This document shows positions 1 through 8,646 of a DNA stretch of 64,000 nt, in pieces. The notes under the pieces were generated by a model. The model saw only the letters and a program-made list of their open reading frames with translations. It was not told the DNA's origin and did not search any database. Positions within the stretch are counted from its first letter, which is position 1, and the number at the start of each line of letters is the position of its first letter. The DNA lies in contig BQXR01000010.1 in NCBI GenBank assembly GCA_033238645.1, forward strand, positions 1-64,000. The letters run 5' to 3'. The DNA comes from Thiomicrorhabdus sp033238645 (GTDB lineage: Bacteria; Pseudomonadota; Gammaproteobacteria; Thiomicrospirales; Thiomicrospiraceae). The position numbers were made by a program, and so were the translations under genes.

Positions 1-2728
1 GAGAAACAATCAACCCGTTATCGATGAAGAGTACATCGTCCCTGAGGGATCAACACTGGTCTCTAAAACTGATTTAGTGGGTAATATAACTGAATGTAAT
101 GAGGCATTTGAACTTGCTAGTGGTTATACGCGAAAACAGCTAATCGGGCAACCTCACAACCTTATCCGTCATCCTGACATTCCAGAAGCAGTTTTTAAAG
201 ACCTCTGGGAGACACTTGCCATTGGAGCCCCTTGGTCACAGATCGTTAAAAACCGTAGGGCTAACGGGGGTTTCTATTGGGTCATCGCTAGAGCCACCCC
301 TATCTATGAGAATGGTAAATTATCTGGCTACATGTCTGTCCGCAGCCCCGCTTTAGATGCCCACAAACAAGCAGCAACACAAATCTACAAAGATATTAAT
401 AGCGGCAAAGCACGTATTAAAAATGCACGTATTATCTATGGAACTGATTGGCAGGCACTGAAATTCTTTCCCCGCCTAAACCCTCAAAGCCAATTAATGG
501 CTATCATTGGACTTTTCTATCTCATTCCTGCCATGGCTTACGGCTACCAAACGGGACTAAACAGCGTCGCTATTGCCCTAATAGGCCTACTTGGTTTAAT
601 CCCCGCCTACATCTATGGCTCAATGCGCCAAAAGGCAATGTTAAAAGCTTGCAGCATGCTCCACACGATTGCCAGCCAGGAGGAGATCGTCACTGGCTGG
701 TACGACCCAACCTCATTTAATGGCAAGCTTAAGAGTGCCATTACGGCCACGGGCTTAGCCACCTTAGAGGTTCGTGAGGAGGCTGCCAATGAGCGAGATC
801 AAGCAAACCGTCTACAAAGCGCTATAGATAATGTTCAATCTAATATTATGATTGCCGATATGGATCATAAAATTATTTATACCAATCAAACCATGCAGGA
901 CTTTTTTGCTGAAAGAGAGCAACAACTTAAAACCATACTGCCAAGTTTTGATAAAAACACATTACTAGGAAGTGATATCAATCAGTTCCACCAAAACCAA
1001 CATCACATGAGTACAACGTTAGAACGTGTTGCTAACTCTGAAGAACTAGAGATGAAGATTGCGGGATATCATATTATTCTGCATATTACTCCAGTCCTAA
1101 ATAGAACTGGGACTCAGATGGCTACCCTCATTGAATGGGAAGACCAAACTGCTCAAATGCAACTTATGGTGCAGGTCAACAGCACGGTCAAAGCCGCTCA
1201 ACATGGCGAACTTGATACCCGAATCGATCTGAGCCTGGTTGAAGGCGTTGCAAAAGAGCTTAGCCTATCACTCAATAATCTACTAGACACCATTTCACAA
1301 CCCATTAATGAGGTCGTCAAGGTAGCTATTGCACTCTCTCAGGGAGATCTCTCAAAAGCAGTAGAAGGTGATTTGCATGGCCGGTTTGCAGTTATGCAGG
1401 ATAGCTTAAATGTCGCAATCGATAATTTAGCTTGTATCATCTCAGAAAACAAATTAACTGCCTCTGCGGTTCAGAAGGATGCTATTAAGATTCAAAATGG
1501 TAGCCTAAAACTCAATGAGCGAACTCAAGCAGAGGCTGCCTCTCTTGAACAGACTGCTGCAAGCATGGAAGAGATCACAGCCTCAGTTAAGCAAAATGCT
1601 GACAATGCTGCCGCAACCATTAAGACCACACAAGACACAGTTAATGAAGCTCAAGCAGGTGTTGATGTGATGCATAATGCCATCAACTCTATGGAAGAGA
1701 TTAACGCATCCAGTAAACAGGTTAGTGACATTATTGGCCTAATTGACAGCATCGCATTCCAGACTAACCTATTGGCCCTTAATGCGGCTGTTGAAGCTGC
1801 ACGTGCAGGAGAGCATGGTAAAGGTTTTGCCGTTGTTGCAGGTGAGGTCAGAAATCTTGCAGGAAGGTCAGCTGACGCAGCTAAAGATATTCGCTCTTTA
1901 ATTGAGGACACGGTTAAAAAAGTGTCTGAAGGTACACAACATGTTCAGGGATCAGGTGATGCTTTGAATCAAATTGTTGAAGCTATTACTGAAGTCAGTC
2001 ATGTTGTTGAAGCCATCGCCCATTCTAGTACTGAGCAAAGCCAAGGGGTAGATCAAGTTAATGCCGCAATGAGTCAGATTGACACCAGCATCCAACAGAA
2101 CTCTATTCTCGCAGAAGAGACCTCTATTCTCGCCGAAGAGCTTCGGAAAATGTCGACAATGATGAATGATAATATGGGACAATTCTCAGTCAAAAAAATA
2201 ATTTCAGAAAGTAGCAAATTACGTAAAATGGACGACTTTGACTTTGCACTTTCCAGACGTAATCTACGACAGTGGCGAATCATCGTTCGCTCCTACCTAA
2301 ATGACATTGAGATTAAATTTGATCGTGCAGCCGCGGGGAATAAAGATGTCTGTGCGCTTGGTCAATGGCTAAATACTGTGGGAAGAGACCATAACACAGC
2401 AGCCATTAACAATCTCACCACTGAACACGCCGAATTTCACAATTTTGTTTCAGAAATTCTTCAACTAAAAGATGCTGGGGATGTTGAGCTAGCCACAGAG
2501 ATGATGGGAAGGCTTGCTAAGATAAGCGATAGAATGTCAACCTTAATTGATCAAGTTGAAACTGAATATAAAACATTGAATAAACAGGTCTCACCCAGAG
2601 TTAAGCCTATAGAAATGACTACAGCCACTAAAAAACCTACTCACACGAATAAGCCTAAGAAAGCTATCGCAAAACCACTGCAAAAACCTGTGGTACAAAA
2701 CACGCCAGAAGAGTGGGCTGACTTTTAA
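1..2728 (+). CDS. Methyl-accepting chemotaxis protein with PAS and CZB-like domains (5' end just outside window)
   Basis: Chemoreceptor that would signal to CheA/CheW. The reading frame is open from base 2 and its start codon probably lies across the left edge, because base 1 is G and the next codons read RNNQPVIDEEY, a normal PAS-receptor N-terminus. A PAS domain (SGYTRKQLIGQPHNLIRHPDIP) is followed by two hydrophobic segments at about 485-640, a second PAS-like region near 830-1150, and the conserved signalling hairpin (DSIAFQTNLLALNAAVEAA) near 1745-1800. A CZB-like domain near 2240-2500 keeps CALGQW and EHAEFH, but I do not see the usual first His. The C-terminus EEWADF resembles the NWETF tether for CheR/CheB. 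The ligand is unknown; Aer-like redox sensing is possible. Confidence 0.95.
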   Translation, partial: RNNQPVIDEEYIVPEGSTLVSKTDLVGNITECNEAFELASGYTRKQLIGQPHNLIRHPDIPEAVFKDLWETLAIGAPWSQIVKNRRANGGFYWVIARATPIYENGKLSGYMSVRSPALDAHKQAATQIYKDINSGKARIKNARIIYGTDWQALKFFPRLNPQSQLMAIIGLFYLIPAMAYGYQTGLNSVAIALIGLLGLIPAYIYGSMRQKAMLKACSMLHTIASQEEIVTGWYDPTSFNGKLKSAITATGLATLEVREEAANERDQANRLQSAIDNVQSNIMIADMDHKIIYTNQTMQDFFAEREQQLKTILPSFDKNTLLGSDINQFHQNQHHMSTTLERVANSEELEMKIAGYHIILHITPVLNRTGTQMATLIEWEDQTAQMQLMVQVNSTVKAAQHGELDTRIDLSLVEGVAKELSLSLNNLLDTISQPINEVVKVAIALSQGDLSKAVEGDLHGRFAVMQDSLNVAIDNLACIISENKLTASAVQKDAIKIQNGSLKLNERTQAEAASLEQTAASMEEITASVKQNADNAAATIKTTQDTVNEAQAGVDVMHNAINSMEEINASSKQVSDIIGLIDSIAFQTNLLALNAAVEAARAGEHGKGFAVVAGEVRNLAGRSADAAKDIRSLIEDTVKKVSEGTQHVQGSGDALNQIVEAITEVSHVVEAIAHSSTEQSQGVDQVNAAMSQIDTSIQQNSILAEETSILAEELRKMSTMMNDNMGQFSVKKIISESSKLRKMDDFDFALSRRNLRQWRIIVRSYLNDIEIKFDRAAAGNKDVCALGQWLNTVGRDHNTAAINNLTTEHAEFHNFVSEILQLKDAGDVELATEMMGRLAKISDRMSTLIDQVETEYKTLNKQVSPRVKPIEMTTATKKPTHTNKPKKAIAKPLQKPVVQNTPEEWADF

Positions 2729-2739
2729 CCCATTAGAGG

Positions 2740-3906
2740 CTAAGCAGGGTGGCTAAGATCCTTTAAAATCACTTGGTAGTCTTCCCCTGCTAATAGCTCA
2801 CGCATCACCATGGTCGCATAGCTACCTGATCTCAAGCTAAATGAGAGCTTCAGCACCGGGCGATCCTGCCAACCCTCTACTCTGTCAATCTTATTGAACG
2901 CCTCACTAAGCGTATCACTCACACCTGATTCCGAGGCTAACCATTGCCACTCAAAATCTACAGGCAACACTCTTAACGCCCTGCGATCCTGATTAACCCC
3001 ATAGCATTCAAGCCCAGTAATCCACGCTTGGTATAAGCCAGCAATTTCTTTCTCTATCGCTAAAGCAGAGCCTTCAGTGGGTAGTTCACCTTTTCCATAG
3101 AGAGCGCCTGTTGGATGTAAATCCAACTGCGCCACTCGACTACTTAAATCTGTAGAAGCATCTTCAAGAAACCACTTATTTGAGCCCTCAAGCTGTAAAA
3201 CATCACCCTTAACTAGTTTATTCCAGTTGTGCAACGCTAAACGCTTACTGAGTAGCTCATTAAACATCCAAGAACGAATTGCAGAGAGATACATACTCTT
3301 TTGGTTGCGTTTAACTTTGGCTAGCCCCCCTGCTAGGAATTTGATGCCCTGCTTAATATTACGTCCGTGGATACCAAAACGTTGCTCACCAAAGTAGTTT
3401 GGTACACCGTGAGTTTTTATTGACGTTAAGCGCTTCTGTAGCACCTGTATCAAATCCTCACCACCACTGAGGTTACGAATATTCAAGGTAAAGCGATTAC
3501 CTGATAGACCACCTGTCTGTAATTTACGTTGATGACGAATGGTCTTTAATATAGCCACATTCGCTACCTTGAAATCACTCTCTTGAGGATTGATTAAACC
3601 GGGTAGCTGAATACTAAACCACTGACGAGTGACTGCGTGGCGATCCTTCTGACCAGCAATGCCAACCTTACTCGGTGATACCCCCGCCCACTTTGCTAAC
3701 TGCTGCAAGACCCAGTCAGTATTCTCACCCCTCTTCTCAACCCAACACCAAAGATGCTCACCTTCGCCACTTAACTCATAGGCAATCTGCTCCTCTACAA
3801 TAAAGTCCTCAGCAACAACCTTATAGACACCTGTTATATCTGGTTTGCCTAAAGCGTAGTTGAGTTGAGTTAAATCTGCTGGGTTTGATTGGTCTGCTGT
3901 CGTCAT
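2740..3906 (-). CDS. truD: tRNA pseudouridine(13) synthase TruD
   Basis: Isomerises U13 of tRNAs to pseudouridine in the cytoplasm. The TruD signature is clear: catalytic Asp in GQKDRHAVTRQ, then GNRFTLNIRN, GVPNYFGEQRFG and a C-terminal FSLRSGSYATMVMRELL. I chose the ATG at 3906 (MTTADQSNPADL, 388 residues). The frame extends to a TTG at 3960, but that extension would run through a terminator hairpin at 3926-3964 and has no family similarity. The gene is convergent with the chemoreceptor, separated by 11 bp. A poly-C motif copy lies antisense in it at 3325. Confidence 0.96.
   Translation of the reverse strand: MTTADQSNPADLTQLNYALGKPDITGVYKVVAEDFIVEEQIAYELSGEGEHLWCWVEKRGENTDWVLQQLAKWAGVSPSKVGIAGQKDRHAVTRQWFSIQLPGLINPQESDFKVANVAILKTIRHQRKLQTGGLSGNRFTLNIRNLSGGEDLIQVLQKRLTSIKTHGVPNYFGEQRFGIHGRNIKQGIKFLAGGLAKVKRNQKSMYLSAIRSWMFNELLSKRLALHNWNKLVKGDVLQLEGSNKWFLEDASTDLSSRVAQLDLHPTGALYGKGELPTEGSALAIEKEIAGLYQAWITGLECYGVNQDRRALRVLPVDFEWQWLASESGVSDTLSEAFNKIDRVEGWQDRPVLKLSFSLRSGSYATMVMRELLAGEDYQVILKDLSHPA
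3325..3342 (+). repeat. Poly-C polar motif copy (variant)
   Basis: CCCCCCTGCTAGGAATTT on the + strand, antisense inside truD, where it codes LAGGLA. The ten-base core is intact, but the CAAAAT part is diverged. It belongs to the dispersed family described in the findings. Confidence 0.6.
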
Positions 3907-3925
3907 AATATTTCTTTTACCATAT

Positions 3926-3964
3926 AAAAAGGGCTTGGCATATTCATTGAATATGGCCAAGCCC
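3926..3964 (-). terminator. Rho-independent terminator after the 4000-4476 gene
   Basis: Stem GGGCTTGGC (3931-3939) pairs with GCCAAGCCC (3956-3964), and ATATTCA pairs with TGAATAT inside it. On the minus strand the hairpin is followed by a run of five T (3926-3930). It ends transcription of the lipoprotein gene and lies just upstream of the chosen truD start. Confidence 0.85.
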
Positions 3965-3999
3965 TAGAAGGATAGAACTTAATTTATTGAGAAAAATTG

Positions 4000-4476
4000 T
4001 TATAAATCTTTAAAAAGCTTTTCCGCAATAGGCTTCTCTTTCGCCTTAGGTTTTTCATTATAAACCTGAACTAATACCTGATTTACATTACCCGCCACCA
4101 CATAATCTTTAATCAATTGACGCGCATTCATTGGCGAGTCCTTATTAATATAAGTATAAACATTACGTAAATGGCACTTTTTATCAGGATCAGATGCAAG
4201 CGGTCTAAGCTTGCCCCCTCCTGCAATTTTTACGTTCTCATTGGTCACAATAATGACCTTATGATAGTAAGTTGATGTCAGCGGTTTCGAAAAACAGATC
4301 TGTAGTACACGGTCAAAGTTACCAGAGCCCTTGTCTAAGTTTTGAATAATCTGTGCAGAGGTTAGCCTAACAGGATCTTTACTACACCCCACTAGCCCCA
4401 AAGAGACCATTAGAGCAATTACACCAGCAAGACTTATTGAACTAAGTGAACCAACTCTACTCACAATGTTTTGCAT
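4000..4476 (-). CDS. Putative lipoprotein, unknown function
   Basis: A 158-residue protein I cannot assign to a family. It has a signal sequence with a hydrophobic stretch (ISLAGVIALMVSLG) ending in a lipobox-like LVGC near residue 31, so membrane anchoring of the mature protein is likely. The remainder is a small mixed domain with two cysteines (QICFSKP, KKCHLRN) and a lysine-rich C-terminus (NEKPKAKEKPIAEK). A terminator follows at 3926-3964. It lies 52 bp downstream of the Tim44-domain gene and may share its transcript. Confidence 0.75.
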   Translation of the reverse strand: MQNIVSRVGSLSSISLAGVIALMVSLGLVGCSKDPVRLTSAQIIQNLDKGSGNFDRVLQICFSKPLTSTYYHKVIIVTNENVKIAGGGKLRPLASDPDKKCHLRNVYTYINKDSPMNARQLIKDYVVAGNVNQVLVQVYNEKPKAKEKPIAEKLFKDL

Positions 4477-4528
4477 ACCACAACCCTTATATAACGACTA
4501 AACAGACTCTGACTTAGAAGCTCAAAAA

Positions 4529-5494
4529 TTAAGCAGTTGCAGCCTGCTGAATACCTGAAACCTGCCAAGTACCCTCATCATTTTCTAAACGTCGAATATG
4601 CCAAATCTCATTAAAGGCATGCGCCCCTTCAGCAGTGTCTTCCTGAATAAAGCCAGTGAAGCGAATACTAACGATAAAATACTCACCATCAATCGCCATA
4701 TCGGCTACTTCAGCATCTAAGCTATCAACAACCGTGTGATTTTCACCAGCCTGAGTTCCTTCCATTTCACTCTTAATCGCTTCAAATAACTCAGGCGAGC
4801 AGTAAGACTCTACCTCAGAAAGGTCTGCATTATCCCATGCCTTCTGCAAGGTAACAAAGTGCCCCTTAGCGCCTTCTACAAACTCTTCTGCATTAAACCA
4901 CTCTGGTGTCTCAGTTAGGTGCACCGCCTGATCACTCACGGCATCACCCAAGCTTGAACCAAAAATGGACTCACCAGAATTTGGGTTATATTCAGCGGCT
5001 GTCTCCCGCTGCTGGACTTGATCCATCTGGGGCTCAGCTTCACGTTCAGGCTGACGTTGTTGCTGAGGTGCTTCATAGGCATGCTGTGGTCTTGCTTGGT
5101 TCTGACGACCTGCAAAGTGCTTGAATAACTTAAATAGAACAAAAGCAATTAAGGCAAACAATAAGATATCCATCATCTGAAGTCCTTCAAAACCATCCCC
5201 CATAAATAGTGCTGCTAATAAACCACCCGCTGCCAGACCACCTAAGATGCCCATCATTCCAGAACGAGGTTTTGCACCTGCCGCTCCAGCTTTCGTTGAA
5301 GTGGGTGCTGCTTTAGGTGCTGTCGTTGGCGCTGTCTTAAAAGACTTAGGCGCAACCGTTTTAGAGTAACCAAAGCTTTTACCACCCCCAAAACGTTTAG
5401 CTTCAGCCACTTGAGCAATACTAACCAGACCAAAAAACATCGTTAAAAGAACCACAAAAGAGGGTTTTATTACCTTGTTCACAATTTTCTCCAA
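4529..5494 (-). CDS. Tim44-like domain membrane protein
   Basis: A 321-residue envelope protein. It starts with a signal-like hydrophobic segment (FVVLLTMFFGLVSIAQVAEA), then a basic Ala/Pro/Thr-rich region (KRFGGGKSFGYSKT), a Gly-rich segment and a membrane span (MMDILLFALIAFVLFKLF) near residues 108-126. A Gln/Glu-rich linker follows. The C-terminal half (EEFVEGAKGHFVTLQKAWDNADL to the end) is the Tim44-like domain, usually a lipid- or protein-binding fold. Bacterial homologues are common but their function is not established. The next gene downstream is the lipoprotein. Confidence 0.88.
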   Translation of the reverse strand: MEKIVNKVIKPSFVVLLTMFFGLVSIAQVAEAKRFGGGKSFGYSKTVAPKSFKTAPTTAPKAAPTSTKAGAAGAKPRSGMMGILGGLAAGGLLAALFMGDGFEGLQMMDILLFALIAFVLFKLFKHFAGRQNQARPQHAYEAPQQQRQPEREAEPQMDQVQQRETAAEYNPNSGESIFGSSLGDAVSDQAVHLTETPEWFNAEEFVEGAKGHFVTLQKAWDNADLSEVESYCSPELFEAIKSEMEGTQAGENHTVVDSLDAEVADMAIDGEYFIVSIRFTGFIQEDTAEGAHAFNEIWHIRRLENDEGTWQVSGIQQAATA

Positions 5495-5602
5495 ACTTAA
5501 ATCATTTAATTTTTAATGTAGGCATTGTAGCTACTTTTTAAATATAAGCAAAAACAAATAGATAAAGCCGTATTCTAATTTTCAATAGAGAGTATTTTAC
5601 TA

Positions 5603-5625
5603 CCCCCCCTGTTCAAAATATTTTT
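5603..5625 (+). repeat. Poly-C polar motif copy (intergenic)
   Basis: Seven C followed by TGTTCAAAATATTTTT on the + strand, in the 161-bp gap between two leftward genes. It differs from the consensus by one base (TGTTC for TGCTC) and matches the long A/T-rich tail. Confidence 0.75.
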
Positions 5626-5655
5626 CGTTTTAAACACTCGTATACTTGCTGAAGC

Positions 5656-6237
5656 TTACTGCTTTATACAACGTGAAATAGTGTAATCCTTACCTTGCTT
5701 CACTTTATCGTAGTTACCAAATACTTCCATAAAGTTACGCTTCATATATTGGCGTAAGCCATTAATGGTCACAACGACAAACTGCCCGCCAGGCTCAAGC
5801 TGCCGGTGCACATCATGCAACATAATACTCAGCATCTCTTTACCCACCTTGGCAGGAACATTAGAAACAACCGTTGAGAACTGAATATCTTTTGGTACAG
5901 CACTTAAACCATTCGATAGATAAGCCTTCGCATGACCTAAACCATTTTTTTGTGCATTTTTATTTGAGTAATCAACCGCAACAAAATCCTTATCAACCAT
6001 ATGAACCTGCCCTTTGGGTGCGTTGGCTGCAATCGCTAAACCAATTGGCCCATAACCACAGCCAATATCCAAAGCAATCTCATCTTCTTTAATATCAAGA
6101 TACCTTAAAAATAGTTCTGTTCCCGAATCAATTTCACGCGGGCTAAAAACGCCCCATGTGGTTGCAAACGTAAGATCCTTACCCATTAATTGCGTTTTAA
6201 TCTCTAAGTCTTGTTTTAGTTCGTCAATAGTGGCCAC
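5656..6237 (-). CDS. Class I SAM-dependent methyltransferase (RsmC-like, small)
   Basis: A 193-residue enzyme with the MTS/RsmC-type fold. SAM-binding motif I is DIGCGYGPIGLAIA, and acidic motif II is HMVDKD. The catalytic-loop position has SNVPAKVGKEM where larger RsmC enzymes have NPPxH. It corresponds to the short single-domain relatives that lack the degenerate N-terminal half of E. coli RsmC. The substrate is probably rRNA or another RNA by family, but is not proven. The gene is leftward, with the MITE-like element upstream. Confidence 0.85.
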   Translation of the reverse strand: MATIDELKQDLEIKTQLMGKDLTFATTWGVFSPREIDSGTELFLRYLDIKEDEIALDIGCGYGPIGLAIAANAPKGQVHMVDKDFVAVDYSNKNAQKNGLGHAKAYLSNGLSAVPKDIQFSTVVSNVPAKVGKEMLSIMLHDVHRQLEPGGQFVVVTINGLRQYMKRNFMEVFGNYDKVKQGKDYTISRCIKQ

Positions 6238-6301
6238 TTTTGTATTTTCCCAAAGTAATTTTGATGGTTTTGAATTATCATATTGTACCTTCTTTATTTA
6301 T

Positions 6302-6562
6302 GGAGCCTCTCAACAAATCCTTTAATTTCTGGCAACGCCAAATTTTTGTCATCAAGGCAGGTTTTTGCAATAGTATCTCGATACTACAAAACAATCTAAT
6401 AATGAGGACTAAAACTTGGCTAAGCCCCGAAGGGTGGGCCTTCAAGCAGCCCTCTCCTGCGTTATGATTCTTGATAGGGGAACAACCCCTATCTGCGAAC
6501 CACGTCTTGAATAGAGCAACTTGAAGGCTCACAGAATTTTAAAGGACTTGTTCAGAGGCTCC
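6302..6562. mobile_element. MITE-like element with imperfect terminal inverted repeats
   Basis: A 261-bp non-coding element. The left end GGAGCCTCTCAACAAATCC (6302-6320) and the reverse complement of the right end GGAGCCTCTGAACAAGTCC (6562-6544) match over about 24 bp with two mismatches, and weaker similarity continues to about 32 bp. Inside are a perfect hairpin GATAGGGG-AACAA-CCCCTATC (6473-6493) and a small one at 6372-6385. No transposase frame fits and I see no clear target-site duplication. It is probably a non-autonomous derivative of a DDE-type insertion sequence; the parent family is not identified. Confidence 0.72.
6473..6493. repeat. Perfect 8-bp stem-loop inside the MITE-like element
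   Basis: GATAGGGG and CCCCTATC flank a five-base AACAA loop. Internal hairpins are common in MITEs. No T-run follows, so it is not a standard terminator. Confidence 0.6.
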
Positions 6563-6599
6563 TTAACCACTTTGAAAACCGGTAAAACAATCAAACTAC

Positions 6600-8633
6600 A
6601 TGCATAGCTTAAACGAAAGACAACGCCAAGCCGTTCTACACACGGAGACCCCCGCCCTAGTACTTGCAGGTGCAGGCTCTGGAAAAACCCGTGTTATTAC
6701 CGAGAAGATCGCCTACCTAATCCGTAAGTGCGATATCAAAGCACATAATATTTATGCTTTGACCTTTACCAATAAATCGGCCAAAGAGATGAAGGAGCGT
6801 GTTACTAAACTGCTTAGAGATGAAAATACCAAAGGGCTAAATGTCTCTACCTTTCATAACCTCGGGTTAAATATTATTCGCCAAGAGTACAAACACTTAG
6901 GTTATAAATCTAACTTCTCAATTATGGATGCTGCTGATTCGGGGCAGATTTTGAAAGAGCTGATGCTTAAGCAGACGGTTGATCCAGAAGTGCTCGATGG
7001 TGTGCAGTGGGATATTTCTAGCTGGAAAAATGATCGCGTGAGTCCGCAACAAGCCTTAGAACAGGCGGAGGATGCACAGCAACAAGCTCGTGCAATCTTA
7101 TATCAAGCTTACGAGAAACAACTACACGCCTACAATGCCGTGGACTTTGATGATTTGATTGGCTTGCCCGTTAGGCTCTTCGCTGAAAACCTAGACGCTC
7201 GTGAACGCTGGCAAAATAAAGTCCGTTACCTATTGGTAGATGAGTATCAAGATACCAACGCCTCTCAGTATGCCTTAGTTAAATACCTTGTGGGTATTCG
7301 TGCCCGTTTTACCGTGGTTGGCGATGATGATCAGTCTATCTATGCTTGGCGAGGTGCCCAGCCTGAAAATTTAGCGCTACTCAAAGAGGATTTTCCTGCA
7401 CTTGAACTGATTAAGTTAGAGCAGAACTACCGCTCGAGTAACCGAATTCTGCAAAGTGCCAACCAACTTATCTCTAATAACCCACACCTTTTCGAAAAAA
7501 AGTTGTGGAGTGATATGGGTCTAGGCGACCCACTTAGAGTGATCGCTTGTGCTAATGAGAACCAAGAAGCCGAGCGTGTTGTCTCTGAGATCATTGTTCA
7601 CAAGTTTAAAACACGCAGTAAAAACAAAGATTACGCCATCTTGTATCGTGGTAATCACCAATCTCGATTAATAGAACGTGCTCTACGTGAGCAGAATATT
7701 CAGTATGTTATCTCTGGCGGAAAATCATTCTTTGACCATGCCGAGGTCAAAGATATCATGAGCTATCTTCGTCTGATTGTGAATCCTGATGATGATGCGG
7801 CCTTTTTAAGAATCGTCAACACACCGCGCAGAGAGATTGGCGCATCTACTTTAGAAAAACTCGCCACCTATGCAACAGGACGCGGCATTAGTCTATTTGA
7901 TGCAACACAGGAATTTGGCATCACGACCATTTTGTCAGAGAAGGCCCTCAAACGTGTCCAACACTTTGGCCAACAACTGCTTAAGTGGGCACAAGACGCC
8001 GATGCAGCCGAGGGTGAAGAGGTCACCTCATTTATTAAACAACTGATTGAAAATCTAGAGTATGACAATTGGATTCATGAAAATGCCAGCAATCCAAAAG
8101 CCGCAGAAAAACGCATTAACAATGTACGAGAGCTCGTGACTTGGATTGAGCGTATTGTTAATAAGGCCAAAGAGGAAGATGGTGAAGATAAACGCCTAGA
8201 GACGATTGTCACCCATATGATGCTAATGGATATGATGGAGCGCAATGAGTCTGAAAAAGAGCATGATATGGTTAGTCTAATGACCTTGCATGCCTCTAAA
8301 GGGCTAGAGTTCCCACATGTATTTTTAATTGGCATGGAAGAAGAGCTTCTACCGCATAAGCAAAATATGGAGTCTCCAGGCTTAGAGGAAGAGCGTCGCC
8401 TTGCTTATGTCGGTATCACCCGAGCAAAAAGAACCATGACCATGACTTATGCAACAAAACGCCGTAAGTATGGTGAAGATATGGCCTGTGAGCCAAGCCG
8501 CTTTCTTGAAGAACTGCCAGAAGAGGCTTTAAAGTGGGAAGGAAAACCCGGTGTCGTTGTCAGTAAAGAAGAGCAAATGGATCATGGAAATGCACATCTT
8601 GCCAGCTTGAAGTCATTTCTAAAAAAGGATTAA
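6600..8633 (+). CDS. rep: ATP-dependent DNA helicase Rep
   Basis: A 677-residue superfamily 1A 3'-5' DNA helicase that clears proteins ahead of the replication fork. It shows Q motif NERQRQAV, Walker A AGAGSGKT (about residues 22-29), motif Ia TFTNKSAKEM, motif II DEYQDTN, motif III VVGDDDQSIYAWRGA, motif IV LEQNYRSS, and motifs V/VI LMTLHASKGLEF and AYVGITRAK. Length and residues fit Rep better than UvrD (about 720). It lies 38 bp right of the MITE-like element, so its promoter may lie in or next to that element. Confidence 0.95.
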   Translation: MHSLNERQRQAVLHTETPALVLAGAGSGKTRVITEKIAYLIRKCDIKAHNIYALTFTNKSAKEMKERVTKLLRDENTKGLNVSTFHNLGLNIIRQEYKHLGYKSNFSIMDAADSGQILKELMLKQTVDPEVLDGVQWDISSWKNDRVSPQQALEQAEDAQQQARAILYQAYEKQLHAYNAVDFDDLIGLPVRLFAENLDARERWQNKVRYLLVDEYQDTNASQYALVKYLVGIRARFTVVGDDDQSIYAWRGAQPENLALLKEDFPALELIKLEQNYRSSNRILQSANQLISNNPHLFEKKLWSDMGLGDPLRVIACANENQEAERVVSEIIVHKFKTRSKNKDYAILYRGNHQSRLIERALREQNIQYVISGGKSFFDHAEVKDIMSYLRLIVNPDDDAAFLRIVNTPRREIGASTLEKLATYATGRGISLFDATQEFGITTILSEKALKRVQHFGQQLLKWAQDADAAEGEEVTSFIKQLIENLEYDNWIHENASNPKAAEKRINNVRELVTWIERIVNKAKEEDGEDKRLETIVTHMMLMDMMERNESEKEHDMVSLMTLHASKGLEFPHVFLIGMEEELLPHKQNMESPGLEEERRLAYVGITRAKRTMTMTYATKRRKYGEDMACEPSRFLEELPEEALKWEGKPGVVVSKEEQMDHGNAHLASLKSFLKKD

Positions 8634-8646
8634 ATTAGAGGTTTTT

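Noticed and set aside
6278..6532. Open frames of 75-84 codons across 6240-6532
   Set aside because: They lie inside the MITE-like element or its flanks, on both strands, with no protein similarity.
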